A stretch of 64,000 bases of DNA from Streptomyces longhuiensis (lineage in GTDB: Bacteria > Actinomycetota > Actinomycetes > Streptomycetales > Streptomycetaceae). Shown in pieces: positions 1-8,428 of the stretch (positions are counted from its first letter, which is position 1; every line of letters begins with the position of its first letter). The translations under genes were made by a program, and so were the position numbers. Where the stretch lies: NCBI RefSeq assembly GCF_020616555.1, contig NZ_CP085173.1, positions 620,001 through 684,000 on the forward strand, read 5' to 3'. The notes below the pieces were generated by a model, which saw only the letters and a list, made by a program, of their open reading frames with translations, ran no database searches and was not told the DNA's origin.

Positions 1-896
1 CCGGCGGGGTCGACCGGTGCGCGGTCCTCGACCCGCTCGCCGGCGCCGGGCCGGATACGGCTGGTCATCCAAGCGGAGAGGTGGCGGTAGCAGGCGCGCC
101 GGTCGGCCGGGGACAGCGGCGCCCGCCGGATGGCCGAGATGAAGCCCCAGACGTACTCGCTGAGCAGCCTGGGCGTCGGGTGCAGCGGGCCAGCGCGGCG
201 CGGGTCCAGGTTGACGCAGCGGGAACGCTTGGAGGGGTTGGCCCGCTCGGCGCGGGTGGGGTGGTCGCGACGGAAGTACAGCAGCTCCGGCACCTGGTGG
301 AAGGGCCCGTGCAGGACGATCTCGGCGACGAACGTGCGGTCCGCGTGGTGGTAGCTGTCGTGCGGCTTCACCCGGCGCAGCATGTCGGCCCGCATCACTC
401 CGTAGAAGTCGTCACCACCGGGTTCGAACAGGAAGCTGCGGAAGCGCTCCGGCGCGTCAGGCGAGTCGGTGGCGATGCCGTACTCGTACGGGACCTTGAC
501 CTGGCCGTCGCCGTCGATGACGGCCTGGCCGGAGTGCGCGAGGACCACGTCCGGCCGCTCGTCCAGCGCCTCCACGCAGCGCCGCAGCAGGTCCCGGGCG
601 TACAGGTCGTCGTGCGAGGCCCACTTGAACAGTTCGCCCCGGCACTGGGTGAACACGTAGTTGTGGTTCGGTGCGGCACCGATGTTCCGGGGCAGCCGGA
701 GGTACCGGATGCGCGAGTCCCGCGCGGCGTACTTGCGGCAGATCTCCTCGGTCCCGTCGGTCGAGGCGTTGTCGGTGACGACCAGTTCGAAGTCCTCGTA
801 CGTCTGGCCGAGCAAGGCGTCGAACGACTCGGCCAGGTACTCCTCGCCGTTGTACACGGGCAGGCCGATGCTCAGCCGGGGGCGGTGGGGGGTCAT
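1..896 (-). CDS. family 2 glycosyltransferase, C-terminus outside window
   Basis: The minus-strand frame opens with ATG at 896 and stays open to the left edge, so 298 codons are visible and the stop is missing. The N-terminus is a typical GT-A fold: VYNGE at residues 14-18, DNASTDGT at 42-49 and an acidic SHDD at 94-97 in the place of the DXD metal/nucleotide site. It probably adds a sugar to the lipid-linked repeat unit at the cytoplasmic membrane face. Its ATG overlaps the stop of the upstream flippase gene (ATGA, 893-896), so the two are translationally coupled. Donor and acceptor sugars cannot be read from the sequence. Confidence 0.85.
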   Translation of the reverse strand, partial: MTPHRPRLSIGLPVYNGEEYLAESFDALLGQTYEDFELVVTDNASTDGTEEICRKYAARDSRIRYLRLPRNIGAAPNHNYVFTQCRGELFKWASHDDLYARDLLRRCVEALDERPDVVLAHSGQAVIDGDGQVKVPYEYGIATDSPDAPERFRSFLFEPGGDDFYGVMRADMLRRVKPHDSYHHADRTFVAEIVLHGPFHQVPELLYFRRDHPTRAERANPSKRSRCVNLDPRRAGPLHPTPRLLSEYVWGFISAIRRAPLSPADRRACYRHLSAWMTSRIRPGAGERVEDRAPVDPA

Positions 897-2182
897 GGCG
901 TCCTCACTTCACGGATGTGGTTCTGGTGGTGCTCACGCAGGGCGGTCCGCAGTTGCAGCCACCACACGGCCGAGCCGCAGAGGGTCGCGACGGCGACGCC
1001 CCAGGCGGAGCCGACCGTGCCGGCGGCGACCGCCCCGCCGAGTCCGCCGCTGACGTAGCAGGCGGAGGCGAACAACTGGCTGCGCAGGCTGCGCCGGGCC
1101 GCGGCGAGCGCGCGCAGCCCGGCGGCCGCCCCGGTGCCCAGGCCTGCGCCCGCGACACCGAGCACGGCCGGCAGGATGAGCTGGGAGGCGTCGTGCCACA
1201 CGTCGCCGAGTACGAACTCGCCGAGGCGGTCCGGCATCAGCAGCAGTGCCGTGCCCCAGAGCAGCGCGGCGACGGCCTGCCCGCCGCCGAGGAGGAGGCA
1301 GAACGATCCGAGGCGGTGCGGGGCCTGCCGCAGCACCCGTGCCGCCTCGGCGACGGTGACCAGGGACAGCCCCATCAGCACGGCGAGGAACGGGCCGAGC
1401 AGGAGCTCCGCGCCCCGGACCGCACCCACCGCGCCGACCCCGACGATCGCGCCGAGCCCGTACGCCCGCAGCTGGCTCGCACCGCTGAGGCAGGTGTTCT
1501 CGACCAGGTACCGGTAGCCGAGATCGCGGTGGGTGCTCAGCCACTGGCGCGCCCCGGTCAACCGGGGCCGGATGCCTGACTGGAGGCAGCCGTACAGCGC
1601 GGCCACCGCGGCGGACGCGCCCCAGGCGAGCACGAACGCGGCCACGCTGCCCACGCGGGCGGCCACGACCATCGCGGGGACGAGGGCGACGCCCCACACG
1701 AGGTCGTTGACGAACGCCTTGCGCCCGGTCCCGGCGGCGAAGAACGCGTACCGCCAGGCGTCCTGCAGGAGCAGCCCCGGCAGCATGACGCCGAGGCAGG
1801 CGAAGGCGATCCCCACGCTGCCGCCGAGCGCGAGGCCGACCGCCAGGCACACCGTGCCGATGGCGGCACCGACGCCGAGCGCGGTACCCGACGACCGGGC
1901 CACCGCCCCGCGCCAGGACGCGTCCGGCACGCCGCTGAAGCGCACCACGAGCGGGTCGGTGCCCACACCGCGCGAGACGCTGAGCACCACGCCGTACGTC
2001 ACCCAGGCCAGGCTGAACACGCCGAACGCGGTCACCCCCAGCGAGCGGGCCACGTAGATCCCCACCGCGAAGTTGGACAGGCTGGAGGCCGCCTGGTCGG
2101 CCAGTCCCCAGGACAGCCGGCCGACGACGCCCCGCCTGGCGGCCGCGGCCGTCGGCCTCGTCTTCTCCCCCTCGATGGTCAT
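893..2182 (-). CDS. Wzx-like polysaccharide flippase (MOP superfamily)
   Basis: The 429-residue protein is almost entirely hydrophobic helices separated by short Arg-rich loops, consistent with about 12 membrane segments. Its N-terminus (LSWGLADQAASSLSNFAVGI) resembles the first helix of O-antigen/teichoic-acid exporters. Such proteins flip undecaprenyl-diphosphate-linked repeat units across the membrane. It lies 5 bp downstream of the DUF4910 gene and overlaps the family 2 glycosyltransferase by ATGA. A flippase beside glycosyltransferases and a Wzy-like protein marks the locus as Wzx/Wzy-dependent. Overall sequence identity with a named Wzx was not tested; MOP exporters are very divergent, so substrate cannot be inferred. 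Confidence 0.75.
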   Translation of the reverse strand: MTIEGEKTRPTAAAARRGVVGRLSWGLADQAASSLSNFAVGIYVARSLGVTAFGVFSLAWVTYGVVLSVSRGVGTDPLVVRFSGVPDASWRGAVARSSGTALGVGAAIGTVCLAVGLALGGSVGIAFACLGVMLPGLLLQDAWRYAFFAAGTGRKAFVNDLVWGVALVPAMVVAARVGSVAAFVLAWGASAAVAALYGCLQSGIRPRLTGARQWLSTHRDLGYRYLVENTCLSGASQLRAYGLGAIVGVGAVGAVRGAELLLGPFLAVLMGLSLVTVAEAARVLRQAPHRLGSFCLLLGGGQAVAALLWGTALLLMPDRLGEFVLGDVWHDASQLILPAVLGVAGAGLGTGAAAGLRALAAARRSLRSQLFASACYVSGGLGGAVAAGTVGSAWGVAVATLCGSAVWWLQLRTALREHHQNHIREVRTP

Positions 2183-2187
2183 CGGCG

Positions 2188-3462
2188 TCAGGCCTTGATC
2201 AGCCCGGCGCCGCGCAGGGCGTCGGCTGCGTCGGCCACGGTGTCGAACGGCAGGCAGGACCGTTCGGCGATGTCCAGCAGACTCTGCTCGCCGTCGGAGA
2301 GGCTGAGCACCCAGAGCATGGCCATCTGGGCCTGCTGGGCGTCGCTGCGTCCACCGAGCGAGTCGTACAACCCCCGGCGCCCCAACTGGGGTTCGCCGAA
2401 CGGGCTGAGGTTGACGTACTGCCGGTTGCGGTCGAGGACGGCGAACGCCTCGCGGCAGACGGCGAGGGTGTCCGCCATCGCCTCCGGGGAGACGAAGTCC
2501 GGGTTGTCCGCCGACGTGTGGTACTCGGGATACCCGGCGTACGGGGTCCGGCTGAGCGAGCCAACGCCGAGGTCGAACCCGGGCGAGCAGTACTGCCGCT
2601 CGTCGTATCCGTACGGCGTGAACTCGGTGACGTGGTGCGGGCGTTCGGAGGCGGCCAGCACATGCCGCATCACCCGGTCGATCTCCGCGTCGCCGCGCCT
2701 GCTCTGCTTGTACGTCAGCCGGCCCGCGTCACCGGCGCAGGCCAGCACGAGGCCGTGCTTGACCCGCTCGATCCGCTCCGCGTTACGGGCCAGCCAGGTG
2801 ATCGCCCCGATGGTGCCGGGCGCGTAGATGAACCGGTAGGTGTAGTACGGCGTCTCCTGCGCGAGGGCGCGGGCCAGGAACGTCGCCACTGCGATGCCGG
2901 CCAGGTTGTCGTTGGCCAGCGACGGGTGGCAGGTGTGGCAGGAGACGATCACCTCGTCGGGGACCTGGCCGGGGACCACGTGCTCGGCGTAGGTGAGGTG
3001 GCCGTCCGCGAGCGTGGACTCGATGCGCACCTCGTACTCGCCGTCCGGCAGCGCGTCCAAGGTCTCCTGGGCCAGGCAGAACCCCCACTCCGGCTTGTAG
3101 TAACTCGTGCGGTACGGGACCCAGTTCGGGTGGTCCGGAAGGGTGTGCAGGTGCGCGCGCAGCTCGGCCAGCGGCATCGTCCTCGACACCGGCACGCTGT
3201 AGCCGAGCACGTGCAGGCTGGACGCCGCGAAGTCGACGACGCGGTTGCCGGCGGGGTCGGCGACGTACGCGTCCCGGATGTTCCACTCCTGCGGCACCGT
3301 CCAGTCGAGGACCTGGGTCCCCGTCGGTACCTCGTGCATCTGCAGCGGGACGTACTCGTTGACGATGTCCAGGGTGGCGCGCACACCGTCGCCGGTGATG
3401 CTCCGGCACAGCGGGTACAACCGCTCCACCAGCTCGTGCATCTGCGCGCCGGGCGAGGTCAT
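2188..3462 (-). CDS. DUF4910 aminopeptidase-like protein
   Basis: The 424-residue protein has an M28-peptidase-like core with a metal-site signature, CHTCHPSLANDNLAG, at residues 175-189 (His176, His179, Asp185 are likely ligands), and a C-terminal winged-helix-like tail after about residue 370. This is the layout of DUF4910 proteins, which recur in surface-polysaccharide clusters with nucleotidyltransferases and C-methyltransferases; their reaction is not established. The ATG at 3462 is chosen because it overlaps the stop of the upstream epimerase (ATGA, 3459-3462); a longer frame to 3615 would overlap that gene by over 150 bp. Amide or ester hydrolysis on a sugar precursor is only a guess. 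Confidence 0.75.
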   Translation of the reverse strand: MTSPGAQMHELVERLYPLCRSITGDGVRATLDIVNEYVPLQMHEVPTGTQVLDWTVPQEWNIRDAYVADPAGNRVVDFAASSLHVLGYSVPVSRTMPLAELRAHLHTLPDHPNWVPYRTSYYKPEWGFCLAQETLDALPDGEYEVRIESTLADGHLTYAEHVVPGQVPDEVIVSCHTCHPSLANDNLAGIAVATFLARALAQETPYYTYRFIYAPGTIGAITWLARNAERIERVKHGLVLACAGDAGRLTYKQSRRGDAEIDRVMRHVLAASERPHHVTEFTPYGYDERQYCSPGFDLGVGSLSRTPYAGYPEYHTSADNPDFVSPEAMADTLAVCREAFAVLDRNRQYVNLSPFGEPQLGRRGLYDSLGGRSDAQQAQMAMLWVLSLSDGEQSLLDIAERSCLPFDTVADAADALRGAGLIKA

Positions 3463-4484
3463 CGGCTCCACCGCAGGGTGTCGTCGACGGCACCGGCCTC
3501 GGACGCCGCGCGCAGCACGGCGAGGCGGGTGAAGCGTCGCTCGAAGTCCTCCCGGGTCAGGTCGAACTTGCGGTAGGCGTCGGCGAGTTCGAGCGCGCCC
3601 TGCTTCACCGTCCACTCGCAGTCGAAGCCGGGGATCGCGGCGCGGAAGCGGGAGAAGTCGACCCGGTAGGAGCGCGGATCGGCCCCGGTCTCCCCCGTGA
3701 TCACCACCTTCGAGCCGGTCACCGCCTCGGCGACCTGATCGGCGATCTCGGCGACCGTGACGTTGTTGACCTCGCTGCCGATGTTGAACGCCCGGTCGTG
3801 CACCGCTTCGCGCGGCGCGGTCAGCGCGGCCGTGAAGGCCTTCGCGATGTCGGCGGCGTGCACGAGCGGGCGCCAGGGGGTGCCGTCGGACATCACCAGG
3901 ACCTCGCCGGACAGGAGTGCGTGGCCCACCAGGTTGTTCAGGACGATGTCGGCGCGCAGCCGGGGCGAGAAGCCGAAGGCGGTGGCGTTGCGCATGTACA
4001 CCGGGCTGAAGTCGTCGTCGGCGAGCGCGTGCAGGTCGTCCTCCACCCGCACCTTCGACTCCGCGTACGGGGTCACCGGGCGCAGCGGGGCGTCCTCGCC
4101 GACCAGGTCGTCACCGCCCGCGGCGCCGTAGACGGAGCAGGTGGACGCGTACAGGAAGCGCCGCACTCCGGCCTCGCGAGCCAGCCGGGCAAGGCGGACG
4201 GAGGCGTGGTGGTTGATGTCGTAGGTGAGCTCGGGCGCCAGGGACCCCAGCGGGTCGTTGGACAGCGCGGCCAGGTGGATCACGGCATCCACCCCGGCCA
4301 CGTGTTCAGCCGTGACATCGCGCAGGTCCACCCGATGTCCCTCGGGGTCCGCGGGCTGCGGGCCGAGCACGCAGTCGGTGAACAGGCCGGCGTCGAGGCC
4401 GACGACCTCGTGTCCGGCGGCCGTGAGGACCGGGGCCATGACGGTGCCGAGGTAGCCGTGGTGTCCGGTGAGCAGTACGCGCAA
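3459..4484 (-). CDS. NAD-dependent epimerase/dehydratase (extended SDR)
   Basis: An extended short-chain dehydrogenase of 341 residues. The Rossmann motif GHHGYLG is at residues 7-13, the serine region STCS at 114-117 and the catalytic YxxxK is Tyr140/Lys144 (PYAESK). Such enzymes epimerise, dehydrate or reduce nucleotide-linked sugars; the exact reaction is not readable. The start is TTG at 4484, preceded by a GGGGGA ribosome site, three bases after the PIG-L stop. Lying in the same block as a sugar-1-phosphate nucleotidyltransferase and a C-methyltransferase, it probably acts on a nucleotide-activated 4-keto or branched deoxysugar intermediate. Confidence 0.85.
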   Translation of the reverse strand: MRVLLTGHHGYLGTVMAPVLTAAGHEVVGLDAGLFTDCVLGPQPADPEGHRVDLRDVTAEHVAGVDAVIHLAALSNDPLGSLAPELTYDINHHASVRLARLAREAGVRRFLYASTCSVYGAAGGDDLVGEDAPLRPVTPYAESKVRVEDDLHALADDDFSPVYMRNATAFGFSPRLRADIVLNNLVGHALLSGEVLVMSDGTPWRPLVHAADIAKAFTAALTAPREAVHDRAFNIGSEVNNVTVAEIADQVAEAVTGSKVVITGETGADPRSYRVDFSRFRAAIPGFDCEWTVKQGALELADAYRKFDLTREDFERRFTRLAVLRAASEAGAVDDTLRWSR

Positions 4485-4487
4485 GTT

Positions 4488-5138
4488 TCAGTCCCCCAGG
4501 TCGAGCGTGAGTTTGGTGACGGCGAACGCCTCGGCGTAACGCGCGTGGCATTCGATGCCGCGGATCCGGGCGAGGCCGAGGAAGGCCTCCCGGTCGTACC
4601 AGGGCCGGTGGCGCTGCGAGGGATAGTGCTCCTGCAGCAGCGTCACCTTCTGTTCGGCGGTCTCCTGCGACAGCGGCTGGTACGCCGCCGGGCGGCCGAG
4701 ATCGCCGTCCCACTTGACGATCTCGTAGCCGAGCACGAGGTGGTCGCGGAACGCGGTGGTCATCAACTGCGCCAGGCCGCGGTGGTCCTGGTGCGCGTCG
4801 TCGGTACGCGGTGCGAGGACCAGGTCAGGATCGGTCTGCGCGCGCAGCTCCTCGACGGCGGACTTGGCCTCCTCCCAGTACGCGGGCATCCGCCCGTCCG
4901 GCAACTTGAGTACGGTCAGGCGCAGTTCGGCTCCCGGGCAGAAGGCGGCGAGCGCGGCCCGCTCCTCGTCCTCCCGCTCGCTGCCGCCGCCGGAGAGCAC
5001 CAGCGCGTCGACACGGATTCCGGGCTGCGCCCGGCACATCGCCAGCAAAGTACCGCCCGCGCCGATGGCGATGTCGTCGCAGTGCGCGCCGACCGCGACG
5101 ATCCGGTCCAGGCGGCGCCCGGCCCCGAGCCGGATCAT
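4488..5138 (-). CDS. PIG-L family zinc deacetylase
   Basis: A 216-residue LmbE/PIG-L protein. The zinc and catalytic motif AHCDD is at residues 18-22 (family consensus AHPDD, here with Cys in place of Pro) and the second motif AHQDH is at 115-119. These enzymes remove N-acetyl or other acyl groups from sugars such as GlcNAc conjugates. The ATG at 5138 is favoured over a GTG further upstream because it gives the ATGA overlap (5135-5138) with the preceding gene, as in most of this operon. It probably de-N-acylates a sugar, or a nucleotide sugar, used in the surface polymer. Confidence 0.85.
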   Translation of the reverse strand: MIRLGAGRRLDRIVAVGAHCDDIAIGAGGTLLAMCRAQPGIRVDALVLSGGGSEREDEERAALAAFCPGAELRLTVLKLPDGRMPAYWEEAKSAVEELRAQTDPDLVLAPRTDDAHQDHRGLAQLMTTAFRDHLVLGYEIVKWDGDLGRPAAYQPLSQETAEQKVTLLQEHYPSQRHRPWYDREAFLGLARIRGIECHARYAEAFAVTKLTLDLGD

Positions 5139-5929
5139 GCGCCCACCCCCGCGCCGTCGCGCTCCCACACGGCCCACGGGCGGTCACCGCGGGCGTAGGC
5201 GGCGTCGAGCGCGGCCCGCTCCTTCACGGTGTCGGTCGGCTTCCAGAAGCCGCGGTGCTGATGCGCCACCAGCCGTCCCTGCTTGGCCAGTTGGCCACAT
5301 CCGTCGGCGACCAGGTCGCCGTTCTCGGGTATGTGGTCGAAGACCTCCTGGCGCAGCACGAAGTAGCCGCCGTTCTCCCACAGCGGCATGTCGCTCACCG
5401 CGGTGATGCCTCCCACCAGGCCGTCCTCGCCCAGGTCCACGCAGTGGAACGACGACTGCGGCGGCACCACCATCATCGACGCACCGGCGTCGCGGCGGGC
5501 GAACTTCTCGATCATCTCCGGCAGCGGAGCGTCGGTGAGCACGTCGGCGTAGTTGGCGAGGAACATCTCGTCGCCGTCCAGGTGGTGGCGCACCCGGCGC
5601 AGCCGCTCCCCGATCGGCGACTCGATGCCGGTCTGCGCGAACGTGATCGTCCAGTCGGATATGTCGGTGGACAGCAGCTCAGTCCTGCCGCCCCGCAGCA
5701 CGAAGTCGTTGGACGTCGTCTCCTCGTAGTTGAGGAAGAAGTTCTTGATGTGATGCGCCCCGTACCCGAGGCACAGGATGAACTCCGTGTGCCCGAAGTG
5801 CGCGTAGTAGCGCATGACGTGCCAGATCAGCGGCCTGGGGCCGACCATCGCCATCGGCTTGGGAACGTCGTCGGCTGCGCCGCTGCGCATCCGCATCCCG
5901 TATCCGCCGCAGAAGAGGACGACCTTCAT
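5135..5929 (-). CDS. sugar-1-phosphate nucleotidyltransferase (glucose-1-phosphate cytidylyltransferase-like)
   Basis: This 264-residue protein has the nucleotidyltransferase N-terminus (LFCGGYGMRMR, residues 5-15), a PKPMAMVG segment with the conserved lysine near residue 24, and a WHVMRYYAHFG stretch that closely recalls RfbF-type glucose-1-phosphate cytidylyltransferases. Length also fits that family (about 257 residues). It would make a CDP- or other NDP-hexose that the neighbouring SDR, methyltransferase and deacetylase then modify. The ATG at 5929 overlaps the upstream stop (ATGA, 5926-5929). The usual GTR loop is GMR here, so nucleotide preference is uncertain. Confidence 0.8.
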   Translation of the reverse strand: MKVVLFCGGYGMRMRSGAADDVPKPMAMVGPRPLIWHVMRYYAHFGHTEFILCLGYGAHHIKNFFLNYEETTSNDFVLRGGRTELLSTDISDWTITFAQTGIESPIGERLRRVRHHLDGDEMFLANYADVLTDAPLPEMIEKFARRDAGASMMVVPPQSSFHCVDLGEDGLVGGITAVSDMPLWENGGYFVLRQEVFDHIPENGDLVADGCGQLAKQGRLVAHQHRGFWKPTDTVKERAALDAAYARGDRPWAVWERDGAGVGA

Positions 5930-7179
5930 GCTGTGACCTCTTTCATGACGCCGACCTCGACGATGCTCAGTTCCGGGATGGGGAAGACCAGGCGGCCGCC
6001 CCACTCGTGGATGAAGGACAGTTGCTCGACCAGCTCGTCCCGCAGATTCCACGGGAGGACGAGGACGTAGTCGGGCCTGTCGCTGCTGATCTGCTCGGGC
6101 GGCAGGATCGGGATGCGGGTGCCCGGCGTGAACCTGCCGTGCTTGTAGGGGTTGCGGTCGACCGTGTACGCGAGCAGGTCGGGCCGGATGCCGCAGTGGT
6201 TGAGCAGGGTGTTGCCCTTGCCCGGTGCGCCGTACCCGACGACCGTCTCACCGCGTTCGGCCGCCCCGATGAGGAACTTCAGGAGGTCTCGGCGCACCTT
6301 GGCCACCCGGGCGGAGAACTCGGTGTACCCGGACAGCTCCTGCAGCCCGGCGGCCTTCTCCCGGTCCAGTGCGTCGGTCACGCGCTCGGTCGGCTCGCCG
6401 GCGACCTCGGCCGGACGGGCCCACAGCCGGATGGAGCCGCCGTGCGTGGGCAGCAACTCGACGTCCACGAGCGTGAGTCCACCGCTGGCAAGGGCTCGGA
6501 TCGCGGACGCGACCGTGTAGTACTGGAAGTGCTCGTGGTAGATCGTGTCGTACTGGTTCTCCTCGATCAGGGTCAGCAGGTGCTGCACCTCGATGGAGAC
6601 CCAGCCGTCGTCGGCGACCAGGGCGCGCAGGCCCTCGGTGAAGCCGACCACGTCGGGGATGTGCGCGTACACGTTGTTGGCGACGACCAGGTCCGCCGGG
6701 CCGTGCTCGGCGCGGACGGCCGAACCGGTGTCCGGGGACAGGAACTCCGTGAGCGTGGGCACACCCGCGTCGCGCGCCGCGGCGCCGACGTTGACCGATG
6801 GCTCGATGCCGAGGCAGCGGATCCCCCGGTCCGCCACGTGCTTCAGCAGGTACCCGTCGTTGCTCGCGACCTCGACGACGAAAGCGTCGGGGCCGAGGTC
6901 CAGGCGCTGTACGGCGTCGGCGACGAACGTGCGCGCGTGCTCCACCCAGGAGGTCGAGAAGGAGGAGAAGTACGCGTACTCGCTGAACGTCTCCTCCGGC
7001 GTGATCAGCGGCGGTATCTGTGCGAGCCAGCAGTCGGTGCAGACCCGCAGGTGCAGCGGGTACGCGGGCTCTGCCCGGTCGAGTTGGTCCGCGGCGAGAA
7101 AGCTCTCGCACGGCGGCGTTGCCCCCAGGTCGACGACGCTGGCCAGCGTCGCCGAGCCGCAGAGTCGGCATCGTGTCAT
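5926..7179 (-). CDS. NDP-sugar C-methyltransferase-like SAM enzyme with zinc-binding N-terminus
   Basis: A 417-residue SAM-dependent methyltransferase with the three-part layout of sugar C-methyltransferases. An N-terminal zinc site is formed by Cys4/Cys7 (CRLC) and Cys47/Cys50 (CTDC). A Rossmann SAM domain has EVASNDG at about residues 103-109. The C-terminal domain carries GYGAPGKGNTLLN. Enzymes such as TylC3 and EvaC share this design and methylate carbon 3 of NDP-4-keto-deoxyhexoses. The ATG at 7179 overlaps the upstream glycosyltransferase stop (ATGA). With the adjacent nucleotidyltransferase and SDR it suggests a branched-chain deoxysugar in the polymer. Confidence 0.85.
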   Translation of the reverse strand: MTRCRLCGSATLASVVDLGATPPCESFLAADQLDRAEPAYPLHLRVCTDCWLAQIPPLITPEETFSEYAYFSSFSTSWVEHARTFVADAVQRLDLGPDAFVVEVASNDGYLLKHVADRGIRCLGIEPSVNVGAAARDAGVPTLTEFLSPDTGSAVRAEHGPADLVVANNVYAHIPDVVGFTEGLRALVADDGWVSIEVQHLLTLIEENQYDTIYHEHFQYYTVASAIRALASGGLTLVDVELLPTHGGSIRLWARPAEVAGEPTERVTDALDREKAAGLQELSGYTEFSARVAKVRRDLLKFLIGAAERGETVVGYGAPGKGNTLLNHCGIRPDLLAYTVDRNPYKHGRFTPGTRIPILPPEQISSDRPDYVLVLPWNLRDELVEQLSFIHEWGGRLVFPIPELSIVEVGVMKEVTA

Positions 7180-8426
7180 GTTCTGTCCCCATCCCCCCTG
7201 CTCGCACGGGTGTCCCCGCCGCGAGCCAGTGCTGACCGCCCCGCGATCGCGGTGCGGTACCCCTCCACCAGGCGCTCCAGGCCGACGGCCGGGCTGAAGC
7301 CCTGCTCGTAACGGCGCCGGGCCGCCTGGCCCATCTCCCGGTTGCGGGCCGTGTCGGCCGCGATCCGGCGTATGCGGTCCGCGAGCGAGGCCGCCTCGCC
7401 CGGCCGGTGCAGCAGCCCGGTCACCCCGTCCTCGACGAGTTCGACGAAGGCGCCGTGTCCGGCGGCGACGGTCGGGACCCCCGCCGCCATCGCCTCCACG
7501 ACCACCAGGCCGAACGCCTCCAGCCACGTCGAGGGAGCCACCACGGCCACCGACCGCGCGACGGCCTCCCGGCACTGGGCCGTGTCGTACAGGCCGACGT
7601 ACCGGACGTCCTTCCGGTCCGCCGCCCAGGCGGTGACCTCTGGCTCCAGCGGTCCCGTGCCGGCGATCACCAGCGGTACGCCCACCCCGCCGTCCGCGGC
7701 GATCTCGTCCCACGCGGCCATGAGCAGCCGTACGCCCTTGGCCTCCGCGAGCCGGCCGAGATAGAGCAGATGCTCGCCGTCGCCCGCGCGGCGGACGCCC
7801 GGCTCCGGCACGAAGTTGTGCTTCACCGCCAGCCGTTCGGCCGGCATGCCGGCCCGCACCAGGGTGTCGCGCTGCGACGCGGAGATGCAGAAGAACCGCT
7901 CCACCCCGGACCACCAGCGCCTCCGGTTCACCGACAGGCTCACCGCGAGCGGCACCGTCGCAAGGCGGGAGTCGCGGTAGCAGCCGTGCCGGACCGCGGG
8001 CAGCGGTCCCCTCCCGACGCACTCGGTGCAGGGCCGGCCGTCCCGCTGCAGCGTGCCGGGCGGGCAGACCTGCGTGTAGTTGTGCAGCGTGGCCACGGCG
8101 GGGACGCCCGCGTCGGCGCAGGCGGCAAGGACCGCGGGCGACAGCAGCGGAAAGACGTTGTGGACGTGGACCACGTCCGGCCGCTCCGCGCGAAGACGGG
8201 CGGCGAGTTCCTTACGCACCGCCGGGTTCCACGGAACCAGCAGCGGCACCGCGACCTTGCCGGGCAGGGACCGGCCGGCGATGGTGTCGCTGCGCCGTTC
8301 GAACACCTCGGCCCGGTGTCCTGCCGCGCGCAGCAGCTCCACCTCCTGGTCGACGACCTTGTTCTCCCCACTCGGCTGCGCCGAGGCGTAGCGGTTGTGC
8401 ACCACCAAGACGTTCATGCCGTGCAT
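7176..8426 (-). CDS. family 4 glycosyltransferase (GT-B)
   Basis: A 416-residue GT-B retaining glycosyltransferase. The N-terminal half has the acceptor-side VHVHNVFPLLSP segment; the C-terminal half has the donor-site pattern LEAFGLVVVEAMAAG with the family's E-x7-E pair. A cysteine-rich insertion (CPPGTLQRDGRPCTEC) is also present, as in several actinomycete GT4 proteins. ATG 8426 is chosen over 8456 because it follows the upstream stop directly and has a GGAGA ribosome site about 10 bases away; ATG 8417 is a further in-frame option. It probably transfers one sugar of the repeat unit on the cytoplasmic side. Confidence 0.85.
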   Translation of the reverse strand: MHGMNVLVVHNRYASAQPSGENKVVDQEVELLRAAGHRAEVFERRSDTIAGRSLPGKVAVPLLVPWNPAVRKELAARLRAERPDVVHVHNVFPLLSPAVLAACADAGVPAVATLHNYTQVCPPGTLQRDGRPCTECVGRGPLPAVRHGCYRDSRLATVPLAVSLSVNRRRWWSGVERFFCISASQRDTLVRAGMPAERLAVKHNFVPEPGVRRAGDGEHLLYLGRLAEAKGVRLLMAAWDEIAADGGVGVPLVIAGTGPLEPEVTAWAADRKDVRYVGLYDTAQCREAVARSVAVVAPSTWLEAFGLVVVEAMAAGVPTVAAGHGAFVELVEDGVTGLLHRPGEAASLADRIRRIAADTARNREMGQAARRRYEQGFSPAVGLERLVEGYRTAIAGRSALARGGDTRASRGDGDRT

Positions 8427-8428
8427 GC

